Positions 44,430-52,063 of a DNA stretch of 52,063 nt are shown here, piece by piece. The translations under genes were made by a program, and so were the position numbers. This DNA is from CAYFMP01 sp964344215 (GTDB taxonomy: Bacteria > Pseudomonadota > Alphaproteobacteria > Rhodospirillales > Casp-alpha2), in contig CAYFMP010000021.1 in assembly GCA_964344215.1 (NCBI GenBank), positions 1-52,063 of the forward strand. The letters run 5' to 3'. Numbering within the stretch: the first letter of the stretch is position 1; each line of letters starts with the position of its first letter. Below the pieces are notes generated by a model, which was not told the DNA's origin, ran no database searches, and saw only the letters and a list, made by a program, of their open reading frames with translations.

Positions 44430-45365
44430 TCAGCCGCCCGCCGTACTCCGCCTGAGTCGCCAATCGTCGAGTTGGCGGCGGCGCTTGGCGGCGAAATCGG
44501 CGGCGCTGTCGGAAAAACCGAGACCGCTCATCTGCTTCTTCCGGCGCAACGCCAGTTCGGCCTTACGCATGGCGAGCAGATGGCCGATGCCAACCCGGCG
44601 GCTTCGGGAGTCGCGCCAGGCATTCAATTCGGCTTGGCGTCGTGCGGTGAAGACCTCCCCGCGCGGCGCCGCCGTTTCGGCCATTCGGGCGGCCTCGCGC
44701 CGGGCTCGGAAGGCAGCATTGAATTGATTGGTGCGGGGACGGTCGATCTCCGACGGAGGCCGCCAACCGTCCTCGATGCGGGTCGCAGGGGCGTTGGCAA
44801 GGCGGCCGCGGCTGCCGTTCCAGAACCGCTGGACCTTGTCGCGATAGGGGCCGTTGCGCTCCGGCGTCGTCGAATGATAATAGCCGGCTGCCCGGCTCCA
44901 ATCGCCGGTCGCCCTGTACATGCGACGCAGGTATTCCGACGCGTAGGCCGCGTTGGCGTCCGGATCGAAAGCCTCCGACAGAGTTTCGAAGGCACCGGCG
45001 TGGTAATAGAGGTTGATCTGCATACAGCCGACGTCGATGTTTCTGACCCCTTCGGTCAACAGGATCTCGACTTCCGCCACCGCTTCCTCCTTACTGTCGA
45101 AATAACGGCCGGTGCCGCCGGCCGTGACGGTCCACGGCCAGGCAACATTTTCCTGTTTGCGTCGGTTCCAACGACCTGATTCAGCCAACGAGATGGCGCC
45201 GAGGAGGCCCTTCGGGACGCCGTCGAGGCGTTCCTGGCGGGCCGTCGTCGCTGCGCACGTTTCCCATGCGTTTTCAACGCCTTGAGAGGCATACGCCGGG
45301 GCGACCCCGAGGCCCGTAAGGGCGATCAGGGCGAGCGCGGCGACGATCGTCTTGCGTCTTGCCAT
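44430..45365 (-). CDS. Periplasmic lytic-transglycosylase (SLT-type)
   Basis: A 311-residue exported protein. A signal peptide (KTIVAALALIALTGLGVAPA, cut after AYA) is followed by a goose-lysozyme-like SLT domain: GAISLAESGRWNRRKQENVA carries the catalytic Glu in the ES motif, and GCMQINLYYHAGAFETLSEA and FDPDANAAYASEYLRRMY are the next two family blocks. The C-terminal 100 residues are basic and unrecognised. It cleaves peptidoglycan glycan chains. It converges on the YdcF-like gene, with 18 bases between their stops. Confidence 0.87.
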   Translation of the reverse strand: MARRKTIVAALALIALTGLGVAPAYASQGVENAWETCAATTARQERLDGVPKGLLGAISLAESGRWNRRKQENVAWPWTVTAGGTGRYFDSKEEAVAEVEILLTEGVRNIDVGCMQINLYYHAGAFETLSEAFDPDANAAYASEYLRRMYRATGDWSRAAGYYHSTTPERNGPYRDKVQRFWNGSRGRLANAPATRIEDGWRPPSEIDRPRTNQFNAAFRARREAARMAETAAPRGEVFTARRQAELNAWRDSRSRRVGIGHLLAMRKAELALRRKKQMSGLGFSDSAADFAAKRRRQLDDWRLRRSTAGG

Positions 45366-45456
45366 GGTTCCACACTTTCCGTTCCCGCCCGATACGGAGC
45401 AAACGCCGTGCCAGAAATCGCAAGATCGGTAAAAACGGGCGGAGACCGCCGATGGT

Positions 45457-46005
45457 TCAGGCCAGCGGCAGCGTCGAATCGCCTTCGCCCAACGGCAGTT
45501 GCATGATGACGCTGTCGACCCAGCGTCCCAACTTGAAACCGACCGATTTGATGGCGCCGACCTCGGTGAAGCCGTGCTTGGCGTGCAGGCTGATCGACGC
45601 GGTGTTCTCCGAATCGCCGATGACGGCGATCATCTGACGATATCCCAGTTCCGTGCAGCGCTCGATCAGGACCTTCAGAAGGCCGCTGCCGACGCCGAGG
45701 CCGTGGGCTTCGTCGGCCACGTAGACCGAGTTCTCGACCGAGTAGCGATAGCCCGGCCGGGCGCGGTAGGGCGAGGCATAGGCGTATCCCGCGATACGGC
45801 TGTCGTGTTCGGCGACCAGATAGGGAAAGCCGCCGTCGACGACGGCTCGCCACCGTCGCTTCATCTCTACGGCGGACGGCGGCGCCTCCTCGAAGCTGGC
45901 CAGCCCGTTCAGCACGTGGGGCACGTAGATCGACTGCACGGCCGGGATGTCGGCTTCCGTGGCGTCGCGAACCCGCACTTTCGATCCGTCGTCGGCCCCG
46001 CTCAT
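45457..46005 (-). CDS. GNAT N-acetyltransferase (phosphinothricin-acetyltransferase-like)
   Basis: A 182-residue GNAT enzyme. VRDATEADIPAVQSIYVPHV opens the fold, and the acetyl-CoA P-loop is EAHGLGVGSGLLKVLIERC near residues 110-128. YRQMIAVIGDSENTASISLH and KHGFTEVGAIKSVGFKLGRW complete the domain in the manner of Bar/Pat-type acetyltransferases, which act on the free amine of phosphinothricin or methionine derivatives. The start ATG overlaps the stop of the N-formylglutamate amidohydrolase gene by four bases, so the two are co-expressed. The real substrate is unknown. Confidence 0.85.
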   Translation of the reverse strand: MSGADDGSKVRVRDATEADIPAVQSIYVPHVLNGLASFEEAPPSAVEMKRRWRAVVDGGFPYLVAEHDSRIAGYAYASPYRARPGYRYSVENSVYVADEAHGLGVGSGLLKVLIERCTELGYRQMIAVIGDSENTASISLHAKHGFTEVGAIKSVGFKLGRWVDSVIMQLPLGEGDSTLPLA

Positions 46006-46940
46006 TCGGCCGCCTTCAGGGAGCCGTCGCCGGTCGGCGCCAAGGTCGCCGGGTCGATGTCGCACAGCACCTTGGCCAGCCGCCCCATGCGACGCGTCAA
46101 CCCGGGCAGCCCGGGGCCGCGCCGGATGCGCTCCTCGTCCATGTAGAGGGCGCGGTTGATCTCGATCTGCAGGACGTGGACGCCGTCGCCCGGGTTGCCG
46201 TAATGCCGCGTCGTGTAGCCGCCGGCATAGGGTTTGTTGCGGACGACTGAGAAATCCATCGCCGTCAGGGTGCGATGCGCCAGTTCGGTGACGGCGCCGC
46301 CGCAGGCACGGCCGTGGCAGTCGCCGAGTACGATGTCGCGACGTTTGCGCGACGGCAACGGGTCGAGCGGACCGCCGGCCGACGGCATCGAGTGGCAATC
46401 GACCAGCAGGCAAACGCCGAACCGCGTCCGCGTCGCCTCCATGAGGTCGCGCAAGGCCTTGTGGTAGGGCGCGTGAAGCTCATCGATGCGCCGCTTGGCG
46501 TCGTCGAACCCGAGTCTGCGCCGGTAGATGCGGGCGCCGTTGGTAACGACCTTGGGGATGGTGCCGAGACCGGCGGTCAGCCTCGGCGAGGCGGTGGTGA
46601 CGTAATCGGGAAGCGGGTCGTCGAACATGGCCGGATCGAGCTCGTAGGGCTCGCGGTTGACATCGACATAGGCGCGCGGGAAATGCGCCTTCAGCAGCGG
46701 CGCGCCGAGCTCGGGGACGGCGCCGAATATCTCGTCGACGAAGGCGTCTTCGGAGCGCCTGAGCCGGGTCTCGTCGAGTGCCGCCTCGGCGACGAAGCGG
46801 GCCGGGTAACAGTTGCCGCTATGCGGCGAGGCGAACACCACCGGCGCCGTCTGTTCGACCGGCCGGACGATCTCGAAAGGCGCTGCCGTTTCCTGCTGGC
46901 GCGGTGTTTCCCGGTCGGCGTCGGCTCGCTGGTTGGGCAC
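46002..46940 (-). CDS. N-formylglutamate amidohydrolase
   Basis: A 312-residue metal-dependent amidohydrolase. PVVFASPHSGNCYPARFVAE near the start gives the family's first His, SEDAFVDEIFGAVPELGAPL and VDVNREPYELDPAMFDD follow, then CLLVDCHSMPSAGGPLDPLP with the second metal-ligand region. Related enzymes release formate from N-formylglutamate, the last step of histidine degradation, but other hut genes are not seen here. Some alphaproteobacterial relatives act on other N-formyl or N-acetyl amino acids. The GNAT gene overlaps its stop. Confidence 0.88.
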   Translation of the reverse strand: MPNQRADADRETPRQQETAAPFEIVRPVEQTAPVVFASPHSGNCYPARFVAEAALDETRLRRSEDAFVDEIFGAVPELGAPLLKAHFPRAYVDVNREPYELDPAMFDDPLPDYVTTASPRLTAGLGTIPKVVTNGARIYRRRLGFDDAKRRIDELHAPYHKALRDLMEATRTRFGVCLLVDCHSMPSAGGPLDPLPSRKRRDIVLGDCHGRACGGAVTELAHRTLTAMDFSVVRNKPYAGGYTTRHYGNPGDGVHVLQIEINRALYMDEERIRRGPGLPGLTRRMGRLAKVLCDIDPATLAPTGDGSLKAAE

Positions 46941-47160
46941 ATGGACCTCCGGCTAGCTGGTTGCGGCCCGGCCGATTGCGGCAACGGCGAACGCCCGGCC
47001 TCGGCTCCTGCCGTCCTTGTTAGCCTCCCGCGAGCGGTGGCGCAACGCCTAAACGAGGCTGCCGCTCGGCGCGCCGGCGATCTTCTCTGAGGGCTTGCCA
47101 AGCCCCCCTCGAGGCTTTACAACGCCAGCGTTCCGGGCCTTTTCGGCCAAGCGAACGCAA

Positions 47161-47235
47161 GGGCGCGTAGCTCAGCGGGAGAGCACTGTGTTGACATCGC
47201 AGGGGTCGCTGGTTCAATCCCAGCCGCGCCCACCA
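47161..47235 (+). tRNA. tRNA-Val (anticodon GAC)
   Basis: The acceptor stem GGGCGCG/CGCGCCC, D-arm GCTC...GAGC, anticodon stem CTGTG/CGCAG with loop TTGACAT (anticodon GAC, valine) and T-arm GCTGG-TTCAATC-CCAGC form a complete cloverleaf with encoded CCA. The following sequence is a lower-GC helicase gene on the other strand, so the 3' end is a likely integration site. Confidence 0.95.
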
Positions 47236-47407
47236 TCTTCCCCCTCTATTCGCAAGAATCTAATCCGCAGGTGACCGGAGACGGCGGCCGGCCGCGGCCG
47301 CGATCGGGTCTTAGGTCGCGCGCGGGCGGGCTATACCTAAGTTGTTAGCCATTACGTTGCCATAGAGGGTTGTAGACAGGAGGCGAGAGGAGTGCCTAAA
47401 TCCTGTG

Positions 47408-50400
47408 TCAGCTAGTGGTAGCTGATGGTTCTTTGGAAATCTCTTCGACTACGGCAACCCGGATATTGCCGCTAATCTGAACCTCAATCTCGTCTCCGAC
47501 TGCCGCCCCAATCACAGCTTCACCAAGTGGCTCATCAAAATGAACAATACCATTAGACGGGTCGTTTGTTGTATCGCTGAGAAAGACGGTTAATCGTCTG
47601 TCGGGGTCATCGTTGTACCGAATAACGACTCTATCTCCGACGCAAACTGATACATCTGGTTCGATAAATTCAGGCTCTTCGTAATCTGGGTCCACATCTA
47701 ACTCTGACAGGCGATTAAGAATAGCCTTTCGCAATCGCTCCGCCTCTCGTTGCGGATCCTCGAACCAGTCAGTGGACCAGATTCTGTGAAGATACCAACC
47801 CAGTCCTTCAAGGACCTCCTGGCGAAGGCGATCTCGATCTCGCGCCGACCTGGATGAGTGGTAGGTGGCTCCATCGCATTCGACGCCCATAATAAACCCG
47901 TAGGGCCAGTTCGGATGACGGACGCCAATATCGATGAAATATCCTGATACACCAACCTGGGGAATAGCCTCACAGCCCATCGCGCGGATTTGATTGATTA
48001 CATGAAGCTCGAACTCTGAATCTGGTTCCCGGGTAGTGACTTCTCCCGACTCTATGTTTCCAGAGGCAGAGTACTCCAACCAACGCTTGAGCATGTATAC
48101 GCCGGGATTTCCGGTTTCTTCCGCTCGGACATCGTTGGCAGTCATAGATGAGAACGTCACTATCTTCTCTTTCGCGCGTGAGAAAAGAACATTGAGGCGT
48201 CGTTTGCCGGCAACTCCGTTAATGGGACCAAATCTCTGCATAACGGGCGCTCCCGGTCGTTCTGGCCCGTATACAGTGCCTATAAAGATCACATCGCGTT
48301 CATCGCCTTGGACGTTTTCTAGGTTCTTGATAAAGAAACTCTCCAAACCATCATTTCGAACATCCCATTCCTCAACATACCGAGCAGCTTCCGAATTCTG
48401 ATTCAATACGTAATCCATTTCTTCGAGAACCAGATCACGTTGTTTTTGGTTCAAAGTAACAAGGCCTAGAGAGCGATTGGGATTGGCGCGCATGAATTCC
48501 GCGGCGGCATCGACCATAGCTTTGGCTTCTTTTGGATTTGTGCCTGAGGAGTAGAGGCCGTCAACCCTTTTGAGCGACACGCCCATGTCAGAGCCATCGT
48601 CCTCGGCTGAAGGAAAAACCACGAGCTGATCGCCATAAACGTGGCGATTCGAGAAGGCAATCAATCCGCCATGCCGGGACCGATAATGCCAACGTAATCG
48701 TCGTGCAGGTCTAAAAACCGCGTTGGCAATCTCAAGAATTGATTCTTCTGTAACAGCCTCATCCTCGTCGACATCATCATCATCGAGAAGCTTTCGGAAA
48801 AAACTGGTCGGAGGCAACTGGTTGGTATCGCCTACCACCATTGCCTGACGGCCTCGAACGAGGGCACCTATTGCGTCTTCAGGAGTCATTTGGGACGCTT
48901 CATCAATAATTACCAAATCAAACGCTATAACCCCTTTCTCAATGTATTGGGCCACAGCGAGAGGGGACATCATCCAACAGGGCTTCAATGCGAGTAGAGA
49001 CTTCCCAGCTCTCCGCGTGAGATCGCGGACCGGAACAAAGGCTCGTATCTTTGAGATTTCGTTGTCGATGAGAGCCATCTCGGTCCACTCCGATCGACGG
49101 CCACGCCCATTACCGGCCACTGTTCGTGCAGATCCCTGAATTTTCGCGCAGACATGTTCTCGTGTGGCAGCAATGATTTTTCGGTCTAGATCGGCTAGAC
49201 GAGCACGTAGGGTATCCAGTTTTGTCCCATTGTATTTTGCGAGAACACTGCCGTGCTCATGATAAGCTTCTCTGGCCATCTCTTGAGCAAGCAGCGCTTT
49301 GAAGATGCGACCCATCCCCGCCAAACCTTCTTCAAGCCGGATCAGAGCATCGAACAGAAAACCGAATCCCTTTTCTTCTAGATCATTCCTTGCAGAAGTT
49401 AGGCGGGAGTGCGCCAATAGCCCCTCTTTGTCGGTAGCGGCTAGTTTGAATTTTTCCACCAACTCTTCTCGCTTCAGCTCCTCTCTCAGGTTCTTCTCCT
49501 GTACCTCCGAAAGCGAACTTAGTTCGGACAACTGTTGATCTGCTGTCCCATCTGCCTTGATGACATCATTGAGCAAGGTATGAAGTTGTGAAGTCGAGTT
49601 GGATTGCACAGCTTTCAGCAACGCCTCTCCTGTGACTTCGTCTAGGTTCACTACTGCTTCAGCGACAGCCAACTCCGAAATTAGGTCTTCTTGTCTGGTC
49701 TTTGCGCCCTTGAACCTATCACCAAGAATTTCTCGAACAGCTGCGTCATTCTCGGAAACGTGATGCTGATGTTGGAATTCTCGTAAACTCTCAGCCAGGG
49801 ACAATAGCTGGTCACCGTCTACTCCTTCTTGCCGTTTGATCGAGCTGGCAAGCTCTTTGATACGATGGAGCGCGGCGCTGAACGAGCTGACGAATTCGTC
49901 TGCTTCGATTTGATGTTTTTCCACATCCTCCAAGGTTAATTCATCAAACATTCGGACGGGGTGGGATGCATCTACTCTTGGCAATGAGATCAAATCATCG
50001 ACAGGAGCATTTCTCAGGAATTCCCTAATTCGTGAGTTCCCGGGGCCCCCAAGTGTGTTGTCTATTCGGGCATAGAAATCCAAAACGTTCGCCATCGGCT
50101 CGAAGTCCGTGGCCAAGCCGTCGAATCCAAGCCCCATCAATCTTTCGAGCTGTCGGTCAGTTGAGAAAGAGTCGACTTCTGAAACCCATTCAGCCAATTC
50201 CTGAAGGTCGTTAACAGCGGATGGCTTATCAAATTTCCTATTTCGAGAGATCGAGCGATAGAACTTCTTTGCTTTACGGTAGTCAGAGGACAGAAATGAA
50301 AACAGACCCGCGGAAGCCATGTTGGCCGAATGCGATAGGATCGTTCCGTTGTCTGGTAACGACCTTAAGGATAGACGGTGACCAAGGCCTTCTTGGCGCT

Positions 50401-52021
50401 TTCGGAGATCGGTTGCTGTTCTTACGCCTTTTTCGAAGATGGCCGCAGCAGAGGGGTCGGCAAGGATATCGGAGCGAAGAGCGAGCACTTCTCTAGAAGC
50501 TTCATTTGCCAAATCACAAGCTGCTACCGCCGCGGATGTTGTTAGGCTCCTTACCTCCTGATACGCCTCGCCCATCTGTTGGAAGAAACGAATCGTTTCA
50601 TATAGCCCGGACACCTCGTTCATTCTGCTATCGAGAACTTCGTCAAGATCATCCTGATGGACAGAGGATAAATCGAACTCCCCCACTATCAGCCCCAGTT
50701 CTTCGGTTTGCTCTGGAAGTCCGGGCTCCAACGGATCCTCCACCACTCTAGTCAGTTCGTCGTGGACTTGTCTGGTCGTAGCGGAGTTCTGAAGAAACTT
50801 TTTTACCAGATCTATGTTCGACTGGGACGCCAAACGGTTAACGATCTCCCCGTTCGCGTTCTCGCTTTTGTCGCCAAGCGCAAGTATGACATCACCGAAA
50901 TCCTTGAGACCGGAAGTTTCCGTATGGGGAGGGAGCGAAAAGTCAGGCAATTTGCCCCGGATTTCCAAGGCACGAGAGTATGCATCTGCGGTATCGGCGG
51001 CGGCTTCGAGGATTTCGTCTGCTTGAAACGGATCTATGTTTGCTAGTCCAATTCCCTGCCAAGTCGACTGATGGCTTTGCGTCTCTTTCCATGAAACTTC
51101 AACGGCATCGCAAAGATCTGAGATCTCGTTTCTGTCATTGGTACTGTAGTTCCCCGCATCAGGAATCTTGTATTTCTGTATCTCCTCCGGGAGCTTTTCA
51201 AGAATGTCCCTGGAGAGAATGCTGCTGCCTAGAATCTTGTGTACAGACAGATCAGTGCTCCTAAACGTCGAGGACATAACCCGTATGTAATCAGCGATTT
51301 CGCTTCGTGTTTTCTGAAAGCGCGATAAAAGGTTGTCTAGATCAATAGGGTCTCTCGCAAACCCCATTTCGAGGCGAGACTTGACCGATTTGATGACCTG
51401 TTCCTTTGTAGAGCGACTTGCTTGCAGCGGTAGAAGAAATTCCCCGATGCCACAGGCTTCAAGACGTGCTTTGACAACGTCGAGAGCAGCCATCTTTTCT
51501 GCGACAAATAACACCCTTTTCCCTTCGGAAAGGGCGGAGGCAATTGTGTTCACAATGGTCTGCGATTTTCCCGTTCCCGGAGGGCCTTCCACTGCAATGC
51601 TTCGCCCGTCAGCCACATCGACCATGACGCTAAACTGGGACGAGTCTGCGTCCGCAACTAACGCCGAAACCTTAGATTCGATACTAGGATCATCGACGTC
51701 ATACTCGTCTCCATACGGTGATGCACCGTCGCTTGCACCTGAACTTCCGAATAGATCACCTATTACTGGATGAGCGCCGAAACTCGATTTCGCTGTATCG
51801 AGATCTAGGTACATCGCCATTCGAGCAGAAGGGAAGACACCAATTGCAACTTGACGCCGGACGCGCCATGCCATTGCTGGTGGCGCAAGCTCTGCTATTT
51901 GCTCAAGATATTCTTCTGGATACTGGTCCTCTTCGAGTGTCGGCAAATTGAGCCCGCAATCCAGCCGCAGCTTCTCTTTCAGTACGGTATTGGTTTCGGG
52001 TGGTTCACCTAGGCCACAGAC
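47408..52021 (-). CDS. Giant SF1 helicase with Vsr-like nuclease and GreA-like tail, 5' end uncertain
   Basis: Over 1500 residues of a UPF1-type DNA/RNA helicase. Walker A is VEGPPGTGKSQTIVNTIAS, the Walker B region VIIDEASQMTPEDAIGALVR, motif III VVGDTNQLPPTSFFRK, and the later motifs NVQGDERDVIFIGTVYG and RRLNVLFSRAKEKIV; a long helical insert (about 400-950) separates the RecA halves. After the helicase comes a PD-(D/E)XK/Vsr-like nuclease: GVECDGATYHSSRSARDRDR and LEGLGWYLHRIWSTDWFEDP, as in DUF3320 proteins. The last 70 residues (FDEPLGEAVIGAAVGDEIEV) match the GreA/GreB C-terminal domain. The first ORF Leu codon is TTG 51946, but family-like NTVLKEKLRLDCGLNLP runs upstream to an in-frame TGA at 52022, so the N-terminus is truncated or frame-broken. 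The gene is lower-GC and probably acquired. Confidence 0.85.
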   Translation of the reverse strand, partial: VCGLGEPPETNTVLKEKLRLDCGLNLPTLEEDQYPEEYLEQIAELAPPAMAWRVRRQVAIGVFPSARMAMYLDLDTAKSSFGAHPVIGDLFGSSGASDGASPYGDEYDVDDPSIESKVSALVADADSSQFSVMVDVADGRSIAVEGPPGTGKSQTIVNTIASALSEGKRVLFVAEKMAALDVVKARLEACGIGEFLLPLQASRSTKEQVIKSVKSRLEMGFARDPIDLDNLLSRFQKTRSEIADYIRVMSSTFRSTDLSVHKILGSSILSRDILEKLPEEIQKYKIPDAGNYSTNDRNEISDLCDAVEVSWKETQSHQSTWQGIGLANIDPFQADEILEAAADTADAYSRALEIRGKLPDFSLPPHTETSGLKDFGDVILALGDKSENANGEIVNRLASQSNIDLVKKFLQNSATTRQVHDELTRVVEDPLEPGLPEQTEELGLIVGEFDLSSVHQDDLDEVLDSRMNEVSGLYETIRFFQQMGEAYQEVRSLTTSAAVAACDLANEASREVLALRSDILADPSAAAIFEKGVRTATDLRKRQEGLGHRLSLRSLPDNGTILSHSANMASAGLFSFLSSDYRKAKKFYRSISRNRKFDKPSAVNDLQELAEWVSEVDSFSTDRQLERLMGLGFDGLATDFEPMANVLDFYARIDNTLGGPGNSRIREFLRNAPVDDLISLPRVDASHPVRMFDELTLEDVEKHQIEADEFVSSFSAALHRIKELASSIKRQEGVDGDQLLSLAESLREFQHQHHVSENDAAVREILGDRFKGAKTRQEDLISELAVAEAVVNLDEVTGEALLKAVQSNSTSQLHTLLNDVIKADGTADQQLSELSSLSEVQEKNLREELKREELVEKFKLAATDKEGLLAHSRLTSARNDLEEKGFGFLFDALIRLEEGLAGMGRIFKALLAQEMAREAYHEHGSVLAKYNGTKLDTLRARLADLDRKIIAATREHVCAKIQGSARTVAGNGRGRRSEWTEMALIDNEISKIRAFVPVRDLTRRAGKSLLALKPCWMMSPLAVAQYIEKGVIAFDLVIIDEASQMTPEDAIGALVRGRQAMVVGDTNQLPPTSFFRKLLDDDDVDEDEAVTEESILEIANAVFRPARRLRWHYRSRHGGLIAFSNRHVYGDQLVVFPSAEDDGSDMGVSLKRVDGLYSSGTNPKEAKAMVDAAAEFMRANPNRSLGLVTLNQKQRDLVLEEMDYVLNQNSEAARYVEEWDVRNDGLESFFIKNLENVQGDERDVIFIGTVYGPERPGAPVMQRFGPINGVAGKRRLNVLFSRAKEKIVTFSSMTANDVRAEETGNPGVYMLKRWLEYSASGNIESGEVTTREPDSEFELHVINQIRAMGCEAIPQVGVSGYFIDIGVRHPNWPYGFIMGVECDGATYHSSRSARDRDRLRQEVLEGLGWYLHRIWSTDWFEDPQREAERLRKAILNRLSELDVDPDYEEPEFIEPDVSVCVGDRVVIRYNDDPDRRLTVFLSDTTNDPSNGIVHFDEPLGEAVIGAAVGDEIEVQISGNIRVAVVEEISKEPSATTS

Positions 52022-52063
52022 TCATTATGTCGCAGCCAAATTCTGATTGCGGCGAGTTTGATT

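Overview
The window is high-GC, densely coding DNA typical of an alphaproteobacterium, most likely a Rhodospirillales-like lineage. The evidence is a SUV3-type helicase followed by an S4 RNA-binding protein, a seven-iron ferredoxin next to a CarD-family regulator, a GluQ tRNA-modifying synthetase, a HIG1-type twin-membrane protein and DgcN/DgcA homologues. No species can be named from the sequence. Three runs of exactly ten Ns (25887-25896, 35727-35736, 43650-43659) are assembly gaps, each inside a coding region, so this is a draft assembly. Several genes also carry single-base frameshifts that may be real or may be sequencing errors.

Layout. Positions 1-2950 hold a soluble histidine kinase and a secreted protein of about 24 MORN repeats. 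Positions 3200-4600 are an AT-rich islet with an FRG-domain protein and an overlapping two-helix membrane protein, a plausible defence or toxin pair. Positions 5200-18750 are a housekeeping stretch: SUV3-like helicase, S4 protein, haem-binding-like protein, two tandem copies of a tiny secreted protein, a LapG-like protease homologue without its catalytic cysteine, a DUF938 methyltransferase, TerB-like protein, FdxA, CarD, an M48 protease, an SNase-like nuclease, GluQ, a carboxylesterase and an HNH endonuclease. Positions 18790-21950 hold a frameshifted nnrU, a divergent NmrA-type reductase/TetR pair with overlapping palindromes between them, and rpsD behind a near-consensus promoter. Positions 21970-23590 are a graveyard of two truncated insertion sequences (IS5 and IS481 types).

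Positions 23600-25200 carry a divergent OxyR/peroxiredoxin pair. Positions 25300-33160 carry a HIG1-type protein, an EamA transporter, a large FAD/GcvT demethylase-type oxidoreductase, a degenerate EAL-domain protein, a threonine-synthase-like enzyme, a broken OsmC-like gene and an orphan. A four-PAS sensor kinase follows on the minus strand.

Positions 36300-41010 are the most unusual part. A lipoprotein, an ECF sigma factor and a membrane anti-sigma factor come first; the lipoprotein and the anti-sigma factor share the same roughly 300-residue extracytoplasmic domain. Then come an exported glycine-rich low-complexity protein, an HPr-kinase-like ATPase with an altered P-loop, and a PqqD-like protein. 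This looks like a self-contained surface or modified-polypeptide system under its own sigma factor. DgcN, DgcA, a hot-dog dehydratase and a YdcF-like protein follow in a tightly packed run, suggesting D-amino-acid catabolism. The right end has a lytic transglycosylase, a GNAT/N-formylglutamate amidohydrolase pair, a tRNA-Val gene and, immediately beyond it, a lower-GC giant SF1 helicase with a Vsr-like nuclease domain and a GreA-like tail. It reads as a defence gene inserted at the tRNA.
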